Shown here: piece after piece, positions 20,340-30,073 of the stretch
Layout: each line of letters starts with the position of its first letter
Numbering within the stretch: the first letter of the stretch is position 1
NCBI GenBank assembly: GCA_030374765.1
Contig: JARGXX010000078.1
Location: 1-64,000 of the forward strand
Length of the DNA stretch: 64,000 bases
Direction of reading: 5' to 3'
From: Agarophyton chilense
Lineage: Eukaryota > Rhodophyta > Florideophyceae > Gracilariales > Gracilariaceae
Program-made: the position numbers and the translations under genes
The notes under the pieces: model-generated
What the model was told of the DNA's origin: nothing
Database searches by the model: none
The model's input: the letters and a program-made list of their open reading frames with translations, nothing else

Positions 20340-22658
20340 CTAAGTCCGGGGGACGTTTCCCTCAGCTTGGGGCTCAGCGTTGTCCTTGCGAAGGACCTGG
20401 GGTTGCGCGGACACCGCGCTAGGTCGTAGGGCCTGGTATCCTCTTCGTGGAGGCGTGAGTCCTGCCACGAAGTAGACCATCGCCGGAATCCTTGCCGCTA
20501 TCTCTGGAGAGGCCTCAATTATACGCTGTCGAGCCTGCGCTCGCATGGCCGGAGTGATCCACTCGCAATCAGCGACCACGTGGTCGGGATTGGCGCATAA
20601 GTAACAAGCTCCGTAAGCTTCGCGTTGAGGCGCATGCTGGCTCCGCTGGAGCCTTCGATCAACCCATCCAACGCGCTTGGGCTGCGCCCACTCCTCCATA
20701 CGGGTGTTATAGTTTGACACTACCGGAAGCGCGGGGTCACTTTGTCCCAACGGGTCAGATTGCGGAAGGGTTTCCGCCTCTGTTGTGCTACAACTGTAGC
20801 TTGGGTCCGTAGGCGGACCCTCTACATCGGTGCCGATATGCAGTATGGCGTCGTCGCCAAGATTACGGCCTGTCAGAGCCGTATCGGTGGAAAGTGTCGT
20901 ACCCTCCAGTGACATCACCGGTGCATTAGCCTGATACGGCTTGACATTCAACGGATGCCTGAGCGGTCGCGTCAGCCGTGACGTATGTCCATGAGACATA
21001 GCCAGTTCAACCACAGCGTCCAAGGTCGTAAATCGATCGCGGTGGAGCTGGCGGTCTCGTGTCACACACGAAGCGACGCTGGGCAAGAGCCCTTCGATAA
21101 AGGAAGCAATTTGCTCTTCCTGTGAATAAACCCCACAAAGTCTCGAGAACTTCAGGCGGACACGCTGTCCGAAAGACTGCTCAGTCTCACCAGCCCTCTG
21201 GCGTAGTAATCGGAGATCACGTACTAGATCCTGGATATACTCATCCTTCGCGTAGCTGCGTAGCAGCCTTTGGATAGCCTCTGGCCATGACTTGATTCCC
21301 GTGGAGGAATCGTCAATCGCGTCCGCGTGCAAAGTACTGTCGTACGCTATACGGGCATTGCCCGTCAGGAAGTACGGGAGTACTAACTTTGCCATACCTT
21401 CGGAGATTCGGTTGTTATTGGCCTCGCGTTTGAACGCGGCTAAAAAGGTCAGGACTGACATAGGATCTGCTCCGTCGAACCGACGGTTCGCCATGGTGGT
21501 ATTGAACCGCTTGACCATAGAAGCGACACGTCGCTTAACTTTCGAGCTCTCGCTTGTTGCTCGATTATCTAACCGATATGTCTTGTACGACAAGACTTTC
21601 TTGAAGCGGCTATTAGCAGGGTTAATCTCTGCGAGATTGTGCTTCTGCAAGTCCGCACCGGACTCTGAGCTCGAGGATGATATATCATCCGTGGACGAAG
21701 ATTCCGAACCGGATTTGCGCTTCACCTTAGAGCTTTTGCGCTCCTGCTTGGCTCTGGAAGCCCTGGGCTTGTGTGAGGGAACCTCACCTTCTGATGGAGA
21801 AGTACCATGCTTCATAAGGAATGCCACCTGGCCTTGCAGGGCAGCTCGTTGGAACTCTAGGTCCTCGACCTTCTTGTCCAGGTTGACGATTCGAGTCTCC
21901 AGGCCCTGGAGCTCCTGTCCATTAGAAGTGACACCTCCTCGTTGTGTGGCATGCAACACCTGGAGGGGGATCTCGAACGCAAGAAAAGATTGAAGGCGTT
22001 GTTGCAGCGCAGCTTGCACTTCACCTACAACCTTTACAGTTAGTTCGGCGAGTCGAGCTTCGAGGGATTCCCTCCAACTCCGCTCAGCCTCGTTAACCTG
22101 CTGGGTCACGAGCCTGGGCACGAGGTCTACGACCTCGGCAACGACGAGCTGTCGAACTTGCACCGGTACTACGTCCATTGGAAGTCTTGGGGATGGAGTT
22201 TCATCCACGTTGATGGGAATTCCTCCCGAGGGTGGGGCATGAAGACCTTTTTCAGGGGGAAACACCTTACTGGGACGAACGGTATCAGTCGTCGTAGACT
22301 GTTTCGCTGGGGGGTCCAGCCTCGGTAAGGGAAGGGGAGTGAACTCCACCCTAGGCGAGGTAGCAAGAGCTACCGATGGTGTGTTCACTGGCACACTAGG
22401 ACCTGCAGGTCCGGAGGAAGAAGGTTCTTCCACGACTGGGGAGGGTGAGAAGGCTGCATCTCTCGCAGTCGCTGACTGCACCTCCCCGGGCGTCGGGCCA
22501 TGGGCTAACTGGGCAACTCGGAAAAGTTTCGGGGGTTTGCTTCCGCCGAGTGCTGAGGCGTTGTTCTTTGTAGAACTAGCCTCTCGACCACTGACCGAAA
22601 CGGACTGATTGTCGTTCGAAGTCGAACGCCTGAAGGAAGCACCCGATCGGGTGCTCAT
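20340..22658 (-). CDS. Ty3 gag of element 1
   Basis: The 772-codon ORF starts at a true ATG about 100 bp inside the 5' LTR. The N-terminal third is Ser/Pro-rich, a probable coiled coil lies around 250-300, and a Ser/Lys-rich stretch follows. A capsid-like helical region of the retrotransposon Gag type covers about 375-570 (SVLTFLAAFKREANNN, FIEGLLPSV). A CCHC zinc knuckle CYLCANPDHVVADC lies near residue 690. Gag forms the virus-like particle and packages the RNA. It looks whole. Confidence 0.92.
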   Translation of the reverse strand: MSTRSGASFRRSTSNDNQSVSVSGREASSTKNNASALGGSKPPKLFRVAQLAHGPTPGEVQSATARDAAFSPSPVVEEPSSSGPAGPSVPVNTPSVALATSPRVEFTPLPLPRLDPPAKQSTTTDTVRPSKVFPPEKGLHAPPSGGIPINVDETPSPRLPMDVVPVQVRQLVVAEVVDLVPRLVTQQVNEAERSWRESLEARLAELTVKVVGEVQAALQQRLQSFLAFEIPLQVLHATQRGGVTSNGQELQGLETRIVNLDKKVEDLEFQRAALQGQVAFLMKHGTSPSEGEVPSHKPRASRAKQERKSSKVKRKSGSESSSTDDISSSSSESGADLQKHNLAEINPANSRFKKVLSYKTYRLDNRATSESSKVKRRVASMVKRFNTTMANRRFDGADPMSVLTFLAAFKREANNNRISEGMAKLVLPYFLTGNARIAYDSTLHADAIDDSSTGIKSWPEAIQRLLRSYAKDEYIQDLVRDLRLLRQRAGETEQSFGQRVRLKFSRLCGVYSQEEQIASFIEGLLPSVASCVTRDRQLHRDRFTTLDAVVELAMSHGHTSRLTRPLRHPLNVKPYQANAPVMSLEGTTLSTDTALTGRNLGDDAILHIGTDVEGPPTDPSYSCSTTEAETLPQSDPLGQSDPALPVVSNYNTRMEEWAQPKRVGWVDRRLQRSQHAPQREAYGACYLCANPDHVVADCEWITPAMRAQARQRIIEASPEIAARIPAMVYFVAGLTPPRRGYQALRPSAVSAQPQVLRKDNAEPQAEGNVPRT

Positions 22659-22746
22659 GACTGGGTCCGGGTGACGACCTGGGCAAAAAGACGAGTATCT
22701 CCTTGAATTTGAAGAAGTGAGAGTGCCTAGTCTCTTGTGTTTCTAA

Positions 22747-22758
22747 GTTGGGAGACCA
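22747..22758 (-). other. Putative primer binding site, Ty3 element 1
   Basis: On the plus strand GTTGGGAGACCA ends four bases (GAAA) before the middle LTR. It has the form of a tRNA 3' end with CCA, so the minus strand would bind that tRNA as primer. I cannot name the tRNA. Element 2 has GTCGGGAGACCA at the same place. Confidence 0.55.
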
Positions 22759-22762
22759 GAAA

Positions 22763-23940
22763 TGTAACGCAATGCGCTACTCGGGAGACCAGCCGCGGGC
22801 GGCGAGAGCTACGCACAGGCAGAGCCTGGAAAGCTGGGGTCGGCTATCTGGCCCTAGAGTCCGCAACGACTCAAGAGAGGCGTCGTCTCACAGGCGAGGA
22901 GTGTCGACTAGACACAGACTCCTATCGTTCCACAGGAGCTCTAGGCGTCCGGAAGACGTGCTCGGAGTGGTGTCGATCCGACACGAACCGAAGTGATCGG
23001 CCTGGATATACGCCGCGTAAGACGAGTAGCCGGGGCGAGCCCCGGGATTGTACCAGAGCCCGGACTAGCGCCACGACCCTAACGTCGGCAACGACGCACC
23101 AACCACTTCCCCCAACGGGTGGCGATAACAGAGCAGGGCAAGCCCTGAGATTGTACCAGCGCTCAGACGAGAGCGTCTGCTTGGCTATGCCGACTGGCGC
23201 CACAAAGTGGTAATCACTCACACCCAACGGGTGACGATAGCAAAGCAGGGCAAGCCCTGGGATTGAACCAGCGCCCAGACGAATGCGCCTGCCTGGCTTT
23301 ACCAGCTGCACCTGGAAGTGATACTCACTTATCCGAGGCTCCTGATCCACACCTCGGTATCCAACGGATACGGGTCTACAATCTGCTCGGGCAGTAGAAC
23401 TGCCAGCGGTCCAATAGACCGAGCGAAAGTGCAATGCGCCACGCGGCGACCGATGGCCGTGAGGGCAAGGACTGGACGGGGAATAATCGATAGGCTAAAA
23501 CGCGAGAGATACCTCTGCAGCAGTTGATCAGACTGCTGCCTGTCTTGTCGGCGTCGACTGGGAACGAAGGTCTGATAACCCTATAGTCTCAAGACACGAA
23601 CTAGTAGTTCGGAGGCGTCGCTCGCCTCTTGGACTTTACTTCGGTCTAGTCCCCGGCGACCCGGCGCTCAGGTACCGCCGGCCGCTTAGCAGTTAGCCAT
23701 TACGATAGATTACAACTAATAAATACAATTAAAATTACAAGGCAGCAGTGCAGAGCACTGTATGGTGCCAACCACACGAACTAGCTGCCGGCCATTGCCA
23801 CACGTATGACACCTAGCGCCATGCACGGTATTCCATCCTGGCGGTATGCCAGCTATTACGGCGTCGTCACTGCTTAGTGTAAGGAGGTCGGAGGAGGGTG
23901 GCTACTTGTCCTCAATAAGGGCCCGGCGCGTTGCGTCACA
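22763..23940 (-). repeat. Ty3 LTR 2 (shared middle LTR)
   Basis: This 1178-bp LTR is both the 5' LTR of element 1 and the 3' LTR of element 2. By eye it differs from LTR 3 at about two positions, and from LTR 1 at about fifteen spread over the first ~980 bp. At every such site I compared it has the LTR 3 state. Confidence 0.95.
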
Positions 23941-23956
23941 TCACCCCCTTCTCAGC
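23941..23956 (-). other. Polypurine tract of Ty3 element 2
   Basis: The minus strand reads GAGAAGGGGGTGA directly before the middle LTR, the same tract as in element 1 with one purine change. Confidence 0.8.
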
Positions 23957-24044
23957 TTGTAGCGTCCCCGCTACAGCCAAGAGTGATCCCGATCACAAGA
24001 CAGCACCGCATCGCTGATATTGCTTCAACTGTGCCACGCACAGT

Positions 24045-25325
24045 ATGATAAGAACGGATCCCTGCAAGCGCCGCCGCGATGGCCACCGCGAACCGCTCTT
24101 CGATCGATCGCTTCAACGGGTTCGCTGGGCCTCAGAGACAACCTTGTCTCGTCCTGAAGTCCCAATAGGACTCGCGAAAGTAGCCACATGGCTACGAGAT
24201 GTCGCAGACATCGAAGAGTGCTTCCGTTCGTACACCTTCAGAGAGATGGCTAGCCATCCTTCATCGGACCTGACCGTGTGGGGTCGCCGTCACTTCTTGC
24301 CGCTGCTAATCGAACGACGAGCGCGTCTTTCCGCGTTCCGCCGCTTAATTTCCGATGACTTCATCGGCCGGGTAGACATCGAGTTCTACCGACGTCCGGC
24401 GGATGAGCCGTACGTAGCGAGGACGCTACGCGAAAGCTTCCTGAACAGGGTTGAAAGTTGGGCGGACGACCGCCCTCTGGTTCACAAGCTTTGCTTGCCT
24501 TTCCCGTACCTCTGCGAGGATGCTGAGGGGATTCCCTGGCTGACCACCTTCGAGGAAGTCCACAACGGCATGGGTGCCGAGGAGATTGAGCGCATCCTAC
24601 GGAATCCGAAAATACTCCGGGTGCTGCCTCCGACGGTCACCCGTGACAACGGAGCCAATTGGGTCCTCGACCCCTGTAGGCGCGATGCGTCAGGCGACTT
24701 TGTCGCAAGGGTACTACCTCCGATGGACGCTTGGCTCGACCAAATCATGACGTACACGCCACATTCTTGGCGACAATTCGAGCGCATGCGCCGCCATAAG
24801 TACCAGGTTCTGGTAGCCTACCACCAAGTCGAGGTCGACTGCTTCCAGAAAGATGTCATCCGCGACATATCATGGCCTTTGCCATCGTGGTGGGAGGAAG
24901 TTGAAGTCCCCTACGGGTTCTTCAACGAAACTCCGCCGGTAGTCGTCTACCGTGGCTCATACTTCACCACGTATCCTGGATACCAAACAGTGCTCCGCAC
25001 TGAATGGGCCTGCTCGGTGGCACGCCATCTCATCTATGAGGCCCGCGCGGGTCGCTTATGGTGGATCCCTCCACCGGTACGCAAGGACATAAGAGATCCT
25101 AATCTCACTGGCGTCGAGCCCGATCTGGCTGATGACGAGCGACGCAACGCCGAAGCGAAGAGTCTGGAGACTCTACTCGAATTTATCGACAAGACCTGGT
25201 GGTCTTCTCTTCCAAAAGACGGGGTGTTTCCTGACTTCCCTGCGACGCCACGCGTCCGAATGTGTGGCGCCATGCGCCCTGCCCACAACGATGGAGCAAC
25301 TCCGGTGCATCGCGGCTGTGATTAG
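24045..25325 (+). CDS. Antisense ORF A of Ty3 element 2 (426 codons)
   Basis: This is the second copy of the antisense ORF at 14311-15591, with the same length and the same encoded protein. Its preservation alongside gag and pol is the main reason to take the ORF seriously, although the short time since duplication limits how much this proves. No family is recognised. Confidence 0.6.
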   Translation: MIRTDPCKRRRDGHREPLFDRSLQRVRWASETTLSRPEVPIGLAKVATWLRDVADIEECFRSYTFREMASHPSSDLTVWGRRHFLPLLIERRARLSAFRRLISDDFIGRVDIEFYRRPADEPYVARTLRESFLNRVESWADDRPLVHKLCLPFPYLCEDAEGIPWLTTFEEVHNGMGAEEIERILRNPKILRVLPPTVTRDNGANWVLDPCRRDASGDFVARVLPPMDAWLDQIMTYTPHSWRQFERMRRHKYQVLVAYHQVEVDCFQKDVIRDISWPLPSWWEEVEVPYGFFNETPPVVVYRGSYFTTYPGYQTVLRTEWACSVARHLIYEARAGRLWWIPPPVRKDIRDPNLTGVEPDLADDERRNAEAKSLETLLEFIDKTWWSSLPKDGVFPDFPATPRVRMCGAMRPAHNDGATPVHRGCD

Positions 25326-25406
25326 GTTGTCTTCAACCCAATCCTTTGGACTCTGGACATTCCAGAACAATACCTAGTCATCCATGACCAAAGAGGCAAC
25401 CTCGTT

Positions 25407-25865
25407 GTGGAGAATCCGCGGGCGGACTTCATCGCTCCTCTCTCTGTAGGCCGGGTATCTACCTCGTCGAACTCGACGAAATCGGTACGCCTTGCAGAAT
25501 GGCGTCGCCAACAACTAGCGAAGCTAGCCTCCGAACCGAAGGATGTCGACATGGTCGACCAACCGTTGGTTAAACGGCCAAAACTTGGATTGGTGCCCGC
25601 ACCGCCAAGTGAGCTTGCAAAAGAGAACTCCGCTGCAGCTCTACTGGATGCCCTCAAGGGCTACGGGGTGACGAGCCTTGCTCAACTCCAGGCCAGGATG
25701 GCCAACAACCCTTCGTCAACGCCGGGACCTGCTGCAGTAGCCGCACCAACCACTTCGACTACGGGGGCTATCCCTGATATCAGCAGCACTGCCGTGCCTG
25801 CAGGGCCGTCGACAGCCCCTGGGGACGAACTCCTAGATAGTGAGGAGGAATTATCTCAAGTGTAG
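25407..25865 (+). CDS. Antisense ORF B of Ty3 element 2 (152 codons)
   Basis: This is the counterpart of 15673-16131. It is Pro/Ala/Ser/Thr-rich with an acidic end, and one residue differs between the two copies. There is no ATG at its beginning. The function is unknown. Confidence 0.5.
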   Translation: MENPRADFIAPLSVGRVSTSSNSTKSVRLAEWRRQQLAKLASEPKDVDMVDQPLVKRPKLGLVPAPPSELAKENSAAALLDALKGYGVTSLAQLQARMANNPSSTPGPAAVAAPTTSTTGAIPDISSTAVPAGPSTAPGDELLDSEEELSQV

Positions 25866-26040
25866 CTGTCCAAACCTTCTTTTCATAAAACAAATGCGTT
25901 CCCTTGAACACCTGCCTGCCTCCTTTGCTCTATCATTCCAGTAGGTTAGCCATCTAGCGAATGTGTTGGGATTGGTACGGGCTCTGCTCCAGCCGCAATA
26001 GCGGGGAGCCCGCACAGGTCCAACAGTTTCAGTGTTGTGT

Positions 26041-26310
26041 TTACACTTGCGAGTTTGCCTCAGCGGGTTCCACTAGGTCATGAGTGGAGCCATGGTTAGC
26101 TCGCAGAAGTATCTCATCCCGGTCGGGGACGCTGATCTTCCGTCGTCGGCAGTAGCGAGCCACGAGGTTCCACGGCAGGCTATCAGCGGTGTGGAAGGTG
26201 TCTTCCTCTGCTGTATATCCGAGCCACCGAACTTTGTACTCGCGTTTCTCCGCCGCTCCCTGGGTATGACCCACTATCTTGTCTATGACGCTTTCGTCAT
26301 CTCCCGTCAC
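26041..26310 (-). CDS. Chromodomain ORF of Ty3 element 2
   Basis: The 89-codon product is the same as at 16307-16576, with the chromodomain core YKVRWLGY. It lies immediately downstream of pol. Confidence 0.75.
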   Translation of the reverse strand: MTGDDESVIDKIVGHTQGAAEKREYKVRWLGYTAEEDTFHTADSLPWNLVARYCRRRKISVPDRDEILLRANHGSTHDLVEPAEANSQV

Positions 26311-26336
26311 CGCGGGCGGCTTAGACGCCCCAATGA

Positions 26337-29300
26337 CTACGTGGTCCAGGTTATGACGCTCCTCGAGTCCTTCGTTCTCAATAAGAACCGTGTGGTTTTC
26401 CTCGTCACCGCTGATGACCTTGTAAGGTCCAACGACAATTTACGGGAGATCTTCTCACCTGGAACCTCTGGCTCCCTAGGGTCTAAGTGCCTCCGTAGGT
26501 ACACATACGTACCGGGTTCTGGCATTCGCTTCTCAACGACGCGAGCATCGTACCGCTGCTTGTAGCGTTGCTGCGCTTTAGTTAAGGCACCGGTCGCGCG
26601 CGACAGCAGTTGACGCAGCTGTGTCAAAAACTGCATCTTAATCTCGCGAGGAGCCTTCCCTTTTAGGGTTCCGAGTCTCTGTAGAGCCAGCGGCTCCGGG
26701 ACGTTAGCGAGTACCAACTCGAACGGGGAATGGCCGGTGCTAGAATGGACTTGTGTATTGTACCCAAAGGTCAGCGCATCGCTGTAAAGGTCCCAGTTGT
26801 GCTGATGCTCAGCAACATAATGCCTCAAGGCAGACAACATGGTTCGGTTGAACCTCTCGACTTGACCGTTGGTCTGTGGATGGTACGTGGACGTGAAGAG
26901 GTTCTTGATGCCAAGGATTTGGCAGGCGCTCTGGAAGAACTTCGAGGCGAAGTTAGATCCATTGTCCGACAGGAGAGTGACGGGTGGTCCATAGACAAAC
27001 ACCCAATGGGTGCAGAACGACCTTGCAATTGCGAACGCATCGGTGTTCGACAAAGGGATGGTCTTCGTCAACTTTGTGAAGCGGTCACAGATCACCAGCA
27101 AGTAACGATTACCTCTACTCGTAGTCTGAAGTGGCCCCAGGATGTCGATCGCGACACTTTCCAGCGGTGCGGTCGCCGGGAACAGCTTCAATCGGGAGCT
27201 TTTTCTCACAAGAGAAATCCTCTCCTTCACACACGAGTCACACTCGTTGACCAAACGGTACACATCGGCGGCCATGCTTGGCCAGTAATAGCGTCGACGC
27301 ATCGTGGCGTACATCTTTCGTCCTCCCGGGTGTCCTGCGACACGGGGGTAATGATGCATATGCATCACGCGCTCCCTTAGCGATTTTGGTGTGAGCACCT
27401 GCTCGCTTTGATCTATTCTAGCTTTTCGGACTAATAGTCCATCGTGGTCCGTGTACACACGGCATTTGGGGTCATGGAGAGACCGTTCTCTCATGTCCTC
27501 ACAGAACGAGTCTGTGGCTTGCTCGGCGAGCAATTCTTCTAGCGAAACCGCCGTCAGCTCATGTTCTTCAACGTCGAAGGCGGCATCCCAAGGATGCGAG
27601 GCATTGCAGAACGTGATGCTCGGGCCTGTAGCCTCCGGCTCACACACAAAACAGGGTATGTCCTCTGAAGGTCTCATAGCGGTCTCACCATCTGTGGGCA
27701 TGTGCGACAACGCATCGGCCGCTTGGTTTTCCGAGCCCTTCTTGTAAATGACTTCGTAATCATACTCTGCGAGGCGTAACCTCCATCTAGTTAGGCGGCT
27801 ATTCGCGTCGGAGTCCGACAATCCGAGAACCCATCTCAAGGACTGGTGGTCGCTGATCACTGTGAAGTGCGTGCGCTCTAAGTAAGGCCGTAATATGGTC
27901 AGCGCCCACACAACTGCGAGACATTCTCGCTCCGTAGTGGAGTATCTCCTCTCGGTGGCGGACAAGGTCCGGCTCCAATACCCAACTGGATGACGGATTT
28001 CGTTATGAACTTGCGTCAAGACGCAACCAATCTGGCCAGCACTGGCATCGGTCTCCACCGTAAACGGGCGGTCTGCCCTTGGTAGCTTTAACACTGGCGC
28101 GTGCGTCAGTGCTTGCTTAAGCATTTCGAACGCTTCTAACTGCTCAGCTGTGAGCTGCGGCAATCGAGGTGAAACCTCTTTCTTCGTAAGCTCCGTCAGC
28201 GGTGCAGCAACTTTCGCGAAATTTCGCACAAAACGTCTGTAGACGTTGCACATTCCGAGAAAGGATCGAACTTCAGTCTGCGTCGCAGGTGGTCGCGCCT
28301 TCTGGAGAGCCTCAAGGTTCTTCGTGGCAACTTCCAACAGGCCCGGTTTGATTACGTGGCCAAGGTAATCTACTGACCTCCGAAAGAAGTGACACTTCTT
28401 CAACTTCAGGGTTAACCCTGCGTTTCTGAGAACAGTGAGTATCTCGTCCACATGTCGTATGTGTTCGTCCGCATTTTTGGAGAAGATGATGACATCATCA
28501 ATATACACCAGGCAACATTGCCATTTGAATCCTGCTAGCAGGATATCCACGATTCTCTGGAACGTTGCTGGGGCGTTGCAAAGCCCAAAGGGCATACGAG
28601 GGAACCTATAGGTCCCTGCGTGACACGTGAACGTGGTTTTGTCCTGATCTTCAGGCGCGACGGACAGTTTCCAATACCCGCTATTGCAATCTAGCGTGGT
28701 AAAGAACTGGGCCTCGCCCAAGCTGTCAAGACACTCGTCTATGCGGGGTAGGGGATAGGTATCCTTCACGGTAAGGGCGTTGAGGCGCCTATAATCTACG
28801 CAGAAGCGTAGGCTTCCGTCGGGTTTCGGAACAAAGACAACTGGGCTTGCCCACTCTGACCTGGCCGGTTCGATGACACCTGCATCAAGCATACGCTTCA
28901 CTTCGGCGAACTCGTGTTCTCTAGTCTTCGGTCCAGCTCGATAAGGCTGCGAGTGAACAGGGGTTGCCCCTGACATCAACTTGATCCGATGAGGAGGTCC
29001 TCGAATCTCTCCAAGCTTACCGCTCCACATGTCTTCATGCTTACCAAGCATCCCTTTCACGGCACGCTGCATCTTTGGCGAGATCTTCGAGAGATCTATC
29101 GAGTCCAAGAGGCTCGTTGGAGGCTCGGTCGTCTGAGACTCTCTAGTGTCACATGCCGGGTGTGGCCTGAGGTTTCCGGGTTCCGGTTCCTCGGGTTGTC
29201 GATCGTGCAGGATTGCGTAGATGTCTGACGGGCGCTGCGGAACAGCACGACCAAGGACTTGTCCTTTACAAAGCGTCACTTCGTGACGAGCGAAGTTGGC

Positions 29301-29918
29301 GACAATAACTCTGAACGGTCTGTTGCTGCGAACGTTTGCGACGCCATTCGCCAGACGAACGCGATATTTGTCGAAGAGCTTCTCTTCTGGCTGGAGGAAG
29401 AAACTTCCTCCATCGGCGCACCTCGCCAAGACGATGGTTTCAGAGCTAGGAGAAAGGGCTATCTTCCGTGCGACGTGAATACGTGTGCAATGGTAGAAGG
29501 GGTCCTTCTTTAGCTTCTTTCCCTCACCCTTCGGTGGTGTGTGACGCCAATCAGATGCCGGTCGTCGGTATATAGGAACAGATGAGTTTTTACTCATATA
29601 TAGGGTCCCCCTCTTAGGGTGGATAGCGTCAACATGCTTATCGATGAAATCACATCCTAGGATCACGTCTGTACTCAGACGTTCGGCGACCAGGAATGGC
29701 ACACGTGCCAGATAGTCCGCGATGCGGACGGTTAGCACGGTGGTGCCGCGTATTTTGAGGGCATGCCCTCCTGCGTCGTTAAGTCCGAGGGTCTTCTGAG
29801 CGGGTGCCAATGGGGTTATCCTCAACCCCGGAACTGCATCCTGGTGGATGAGGTGAGGAGCGGCCCCTGTATCCAATACGGATAAAACCTCCATGGCATC
29901 GTCTTTGGTAAAGCCCAC
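26337..29918 (-). CDS. Ty3 pol of element 2: protease, RT, RNase H, integrase
   Basis: The 1193-codon frame has the same domain order and motifs as the pol at 16603-20184 (DTG, YIDD, RNase H Asp, HHCC and DDE integrase). Only a handful of residues differ. It looks whole. Confidence 0.95.
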   Translation of the reverse strand: MGFTKDDAMEVLSVLDTGAAPHLIHQDAVPGLRITPLAPAQKTLGLNDAGGHALKIRGTTVLTVRIADYLARVPFLVAERLSTDVILGCDFIDKHVDAIHPKRGTLYMSKNSSVPIYRRPASDWRHTPPKGEGKKLKKDPFYHCTRIHVARKIALSPSSETIVLARCADGGSFFLQPEEKLFDKYRVRLANGVANVRSNRPFRVIVANFARHEVTLCKGQVLGRAVPQRPSDIYAILHDRQPEEPEPGNLRPHPACDTRESQTTEPPTSLLDSIDLSKISPKMQRAVKGMLGKHEDMWSGKLGEIRGPPHRIKLMSGATPVHSQPYRAGPKTREHEFAEVKRMLDAGVIEPARSEWASPVVFVPKPDGSLRFCVDYRRLNALTVKDTYPLPRIDECLDSLGEAQFFTTLDCNSGYWKLSVAPEDQDKTTFTCHAGTYRFPRMPFGLCNAPATFQRIVDILLAGFKWQCCLVYIDDVIIFSKNADEHIRHVDEILTVLRNAGLTLKLKKCHFFRRSVDYLGHVIKPGLLEVATKNLEALQKARPPATQTEVRSFLGMCNVYRRFVRNFAKVAAPLTELTKKEVSPRLPQLTAEQLEAFEMLKQALTHAPVLKLPRADRPFTVETDASAGQIGCVLTQVHNEIRHPVGYWSRTLSATERRYSTTERECLAVVWALTILRPYLERTHFTVISDHQSLRWVLGLSDSDANSRLTRWRLRLAEYDYEVIYKKGSENQAADALSHMPTDGETAMRPSEDIPCFVCEPEATGPSITFCNASHPWDAAFDVEEHELTAVSLEELLAEQATDSFCEDMRERSLHDPKCRVYTDHDGLLVRKARIDQSEQVLTPKSLRERVMHMHHYPRVAGHPGGRKMYATMRRRYYWPSMAADVYRLVNECDSCVKERISLVRKSSRLKLFPATAPLESVAIDILGPLQTTSRGNRYLLVICDRFTKLTKTIPLSNTDAFAIARSFCTHWVFVYGPPVTLLSDNGSNFASKFFQSACQILGIKNLFTSTYHPQTNGQVERFNRTMLSALRHYVAEHQHNWDLYSDALTFGYNTQVHSSTGHSPFELVLANVPEPLALQRLGTLKGKAPREIKMQFLTQLRQLLSRATGALTKAQQRYKQRYDARVVEKRMPEPGTYVYLRRHLDPREPEVPGEKISRKLSLDLTRSSAVTRKTTRFLLRTKDSRSVITWTT

Positions 29919-30073
29919 ACGGGCTACAACTTTGTAGTTGAAGCGTCCTATTTTGAGGACGGGGTCCTGTTGCGGCGTAACAACTTCTGCACACTTGTCT
30001 AATAGACACTTGGTAACGATTTCGTCACCTTCGTCTCTGATATCCGGAGTCTTAGAAGAGGAGACTTGGGCCT

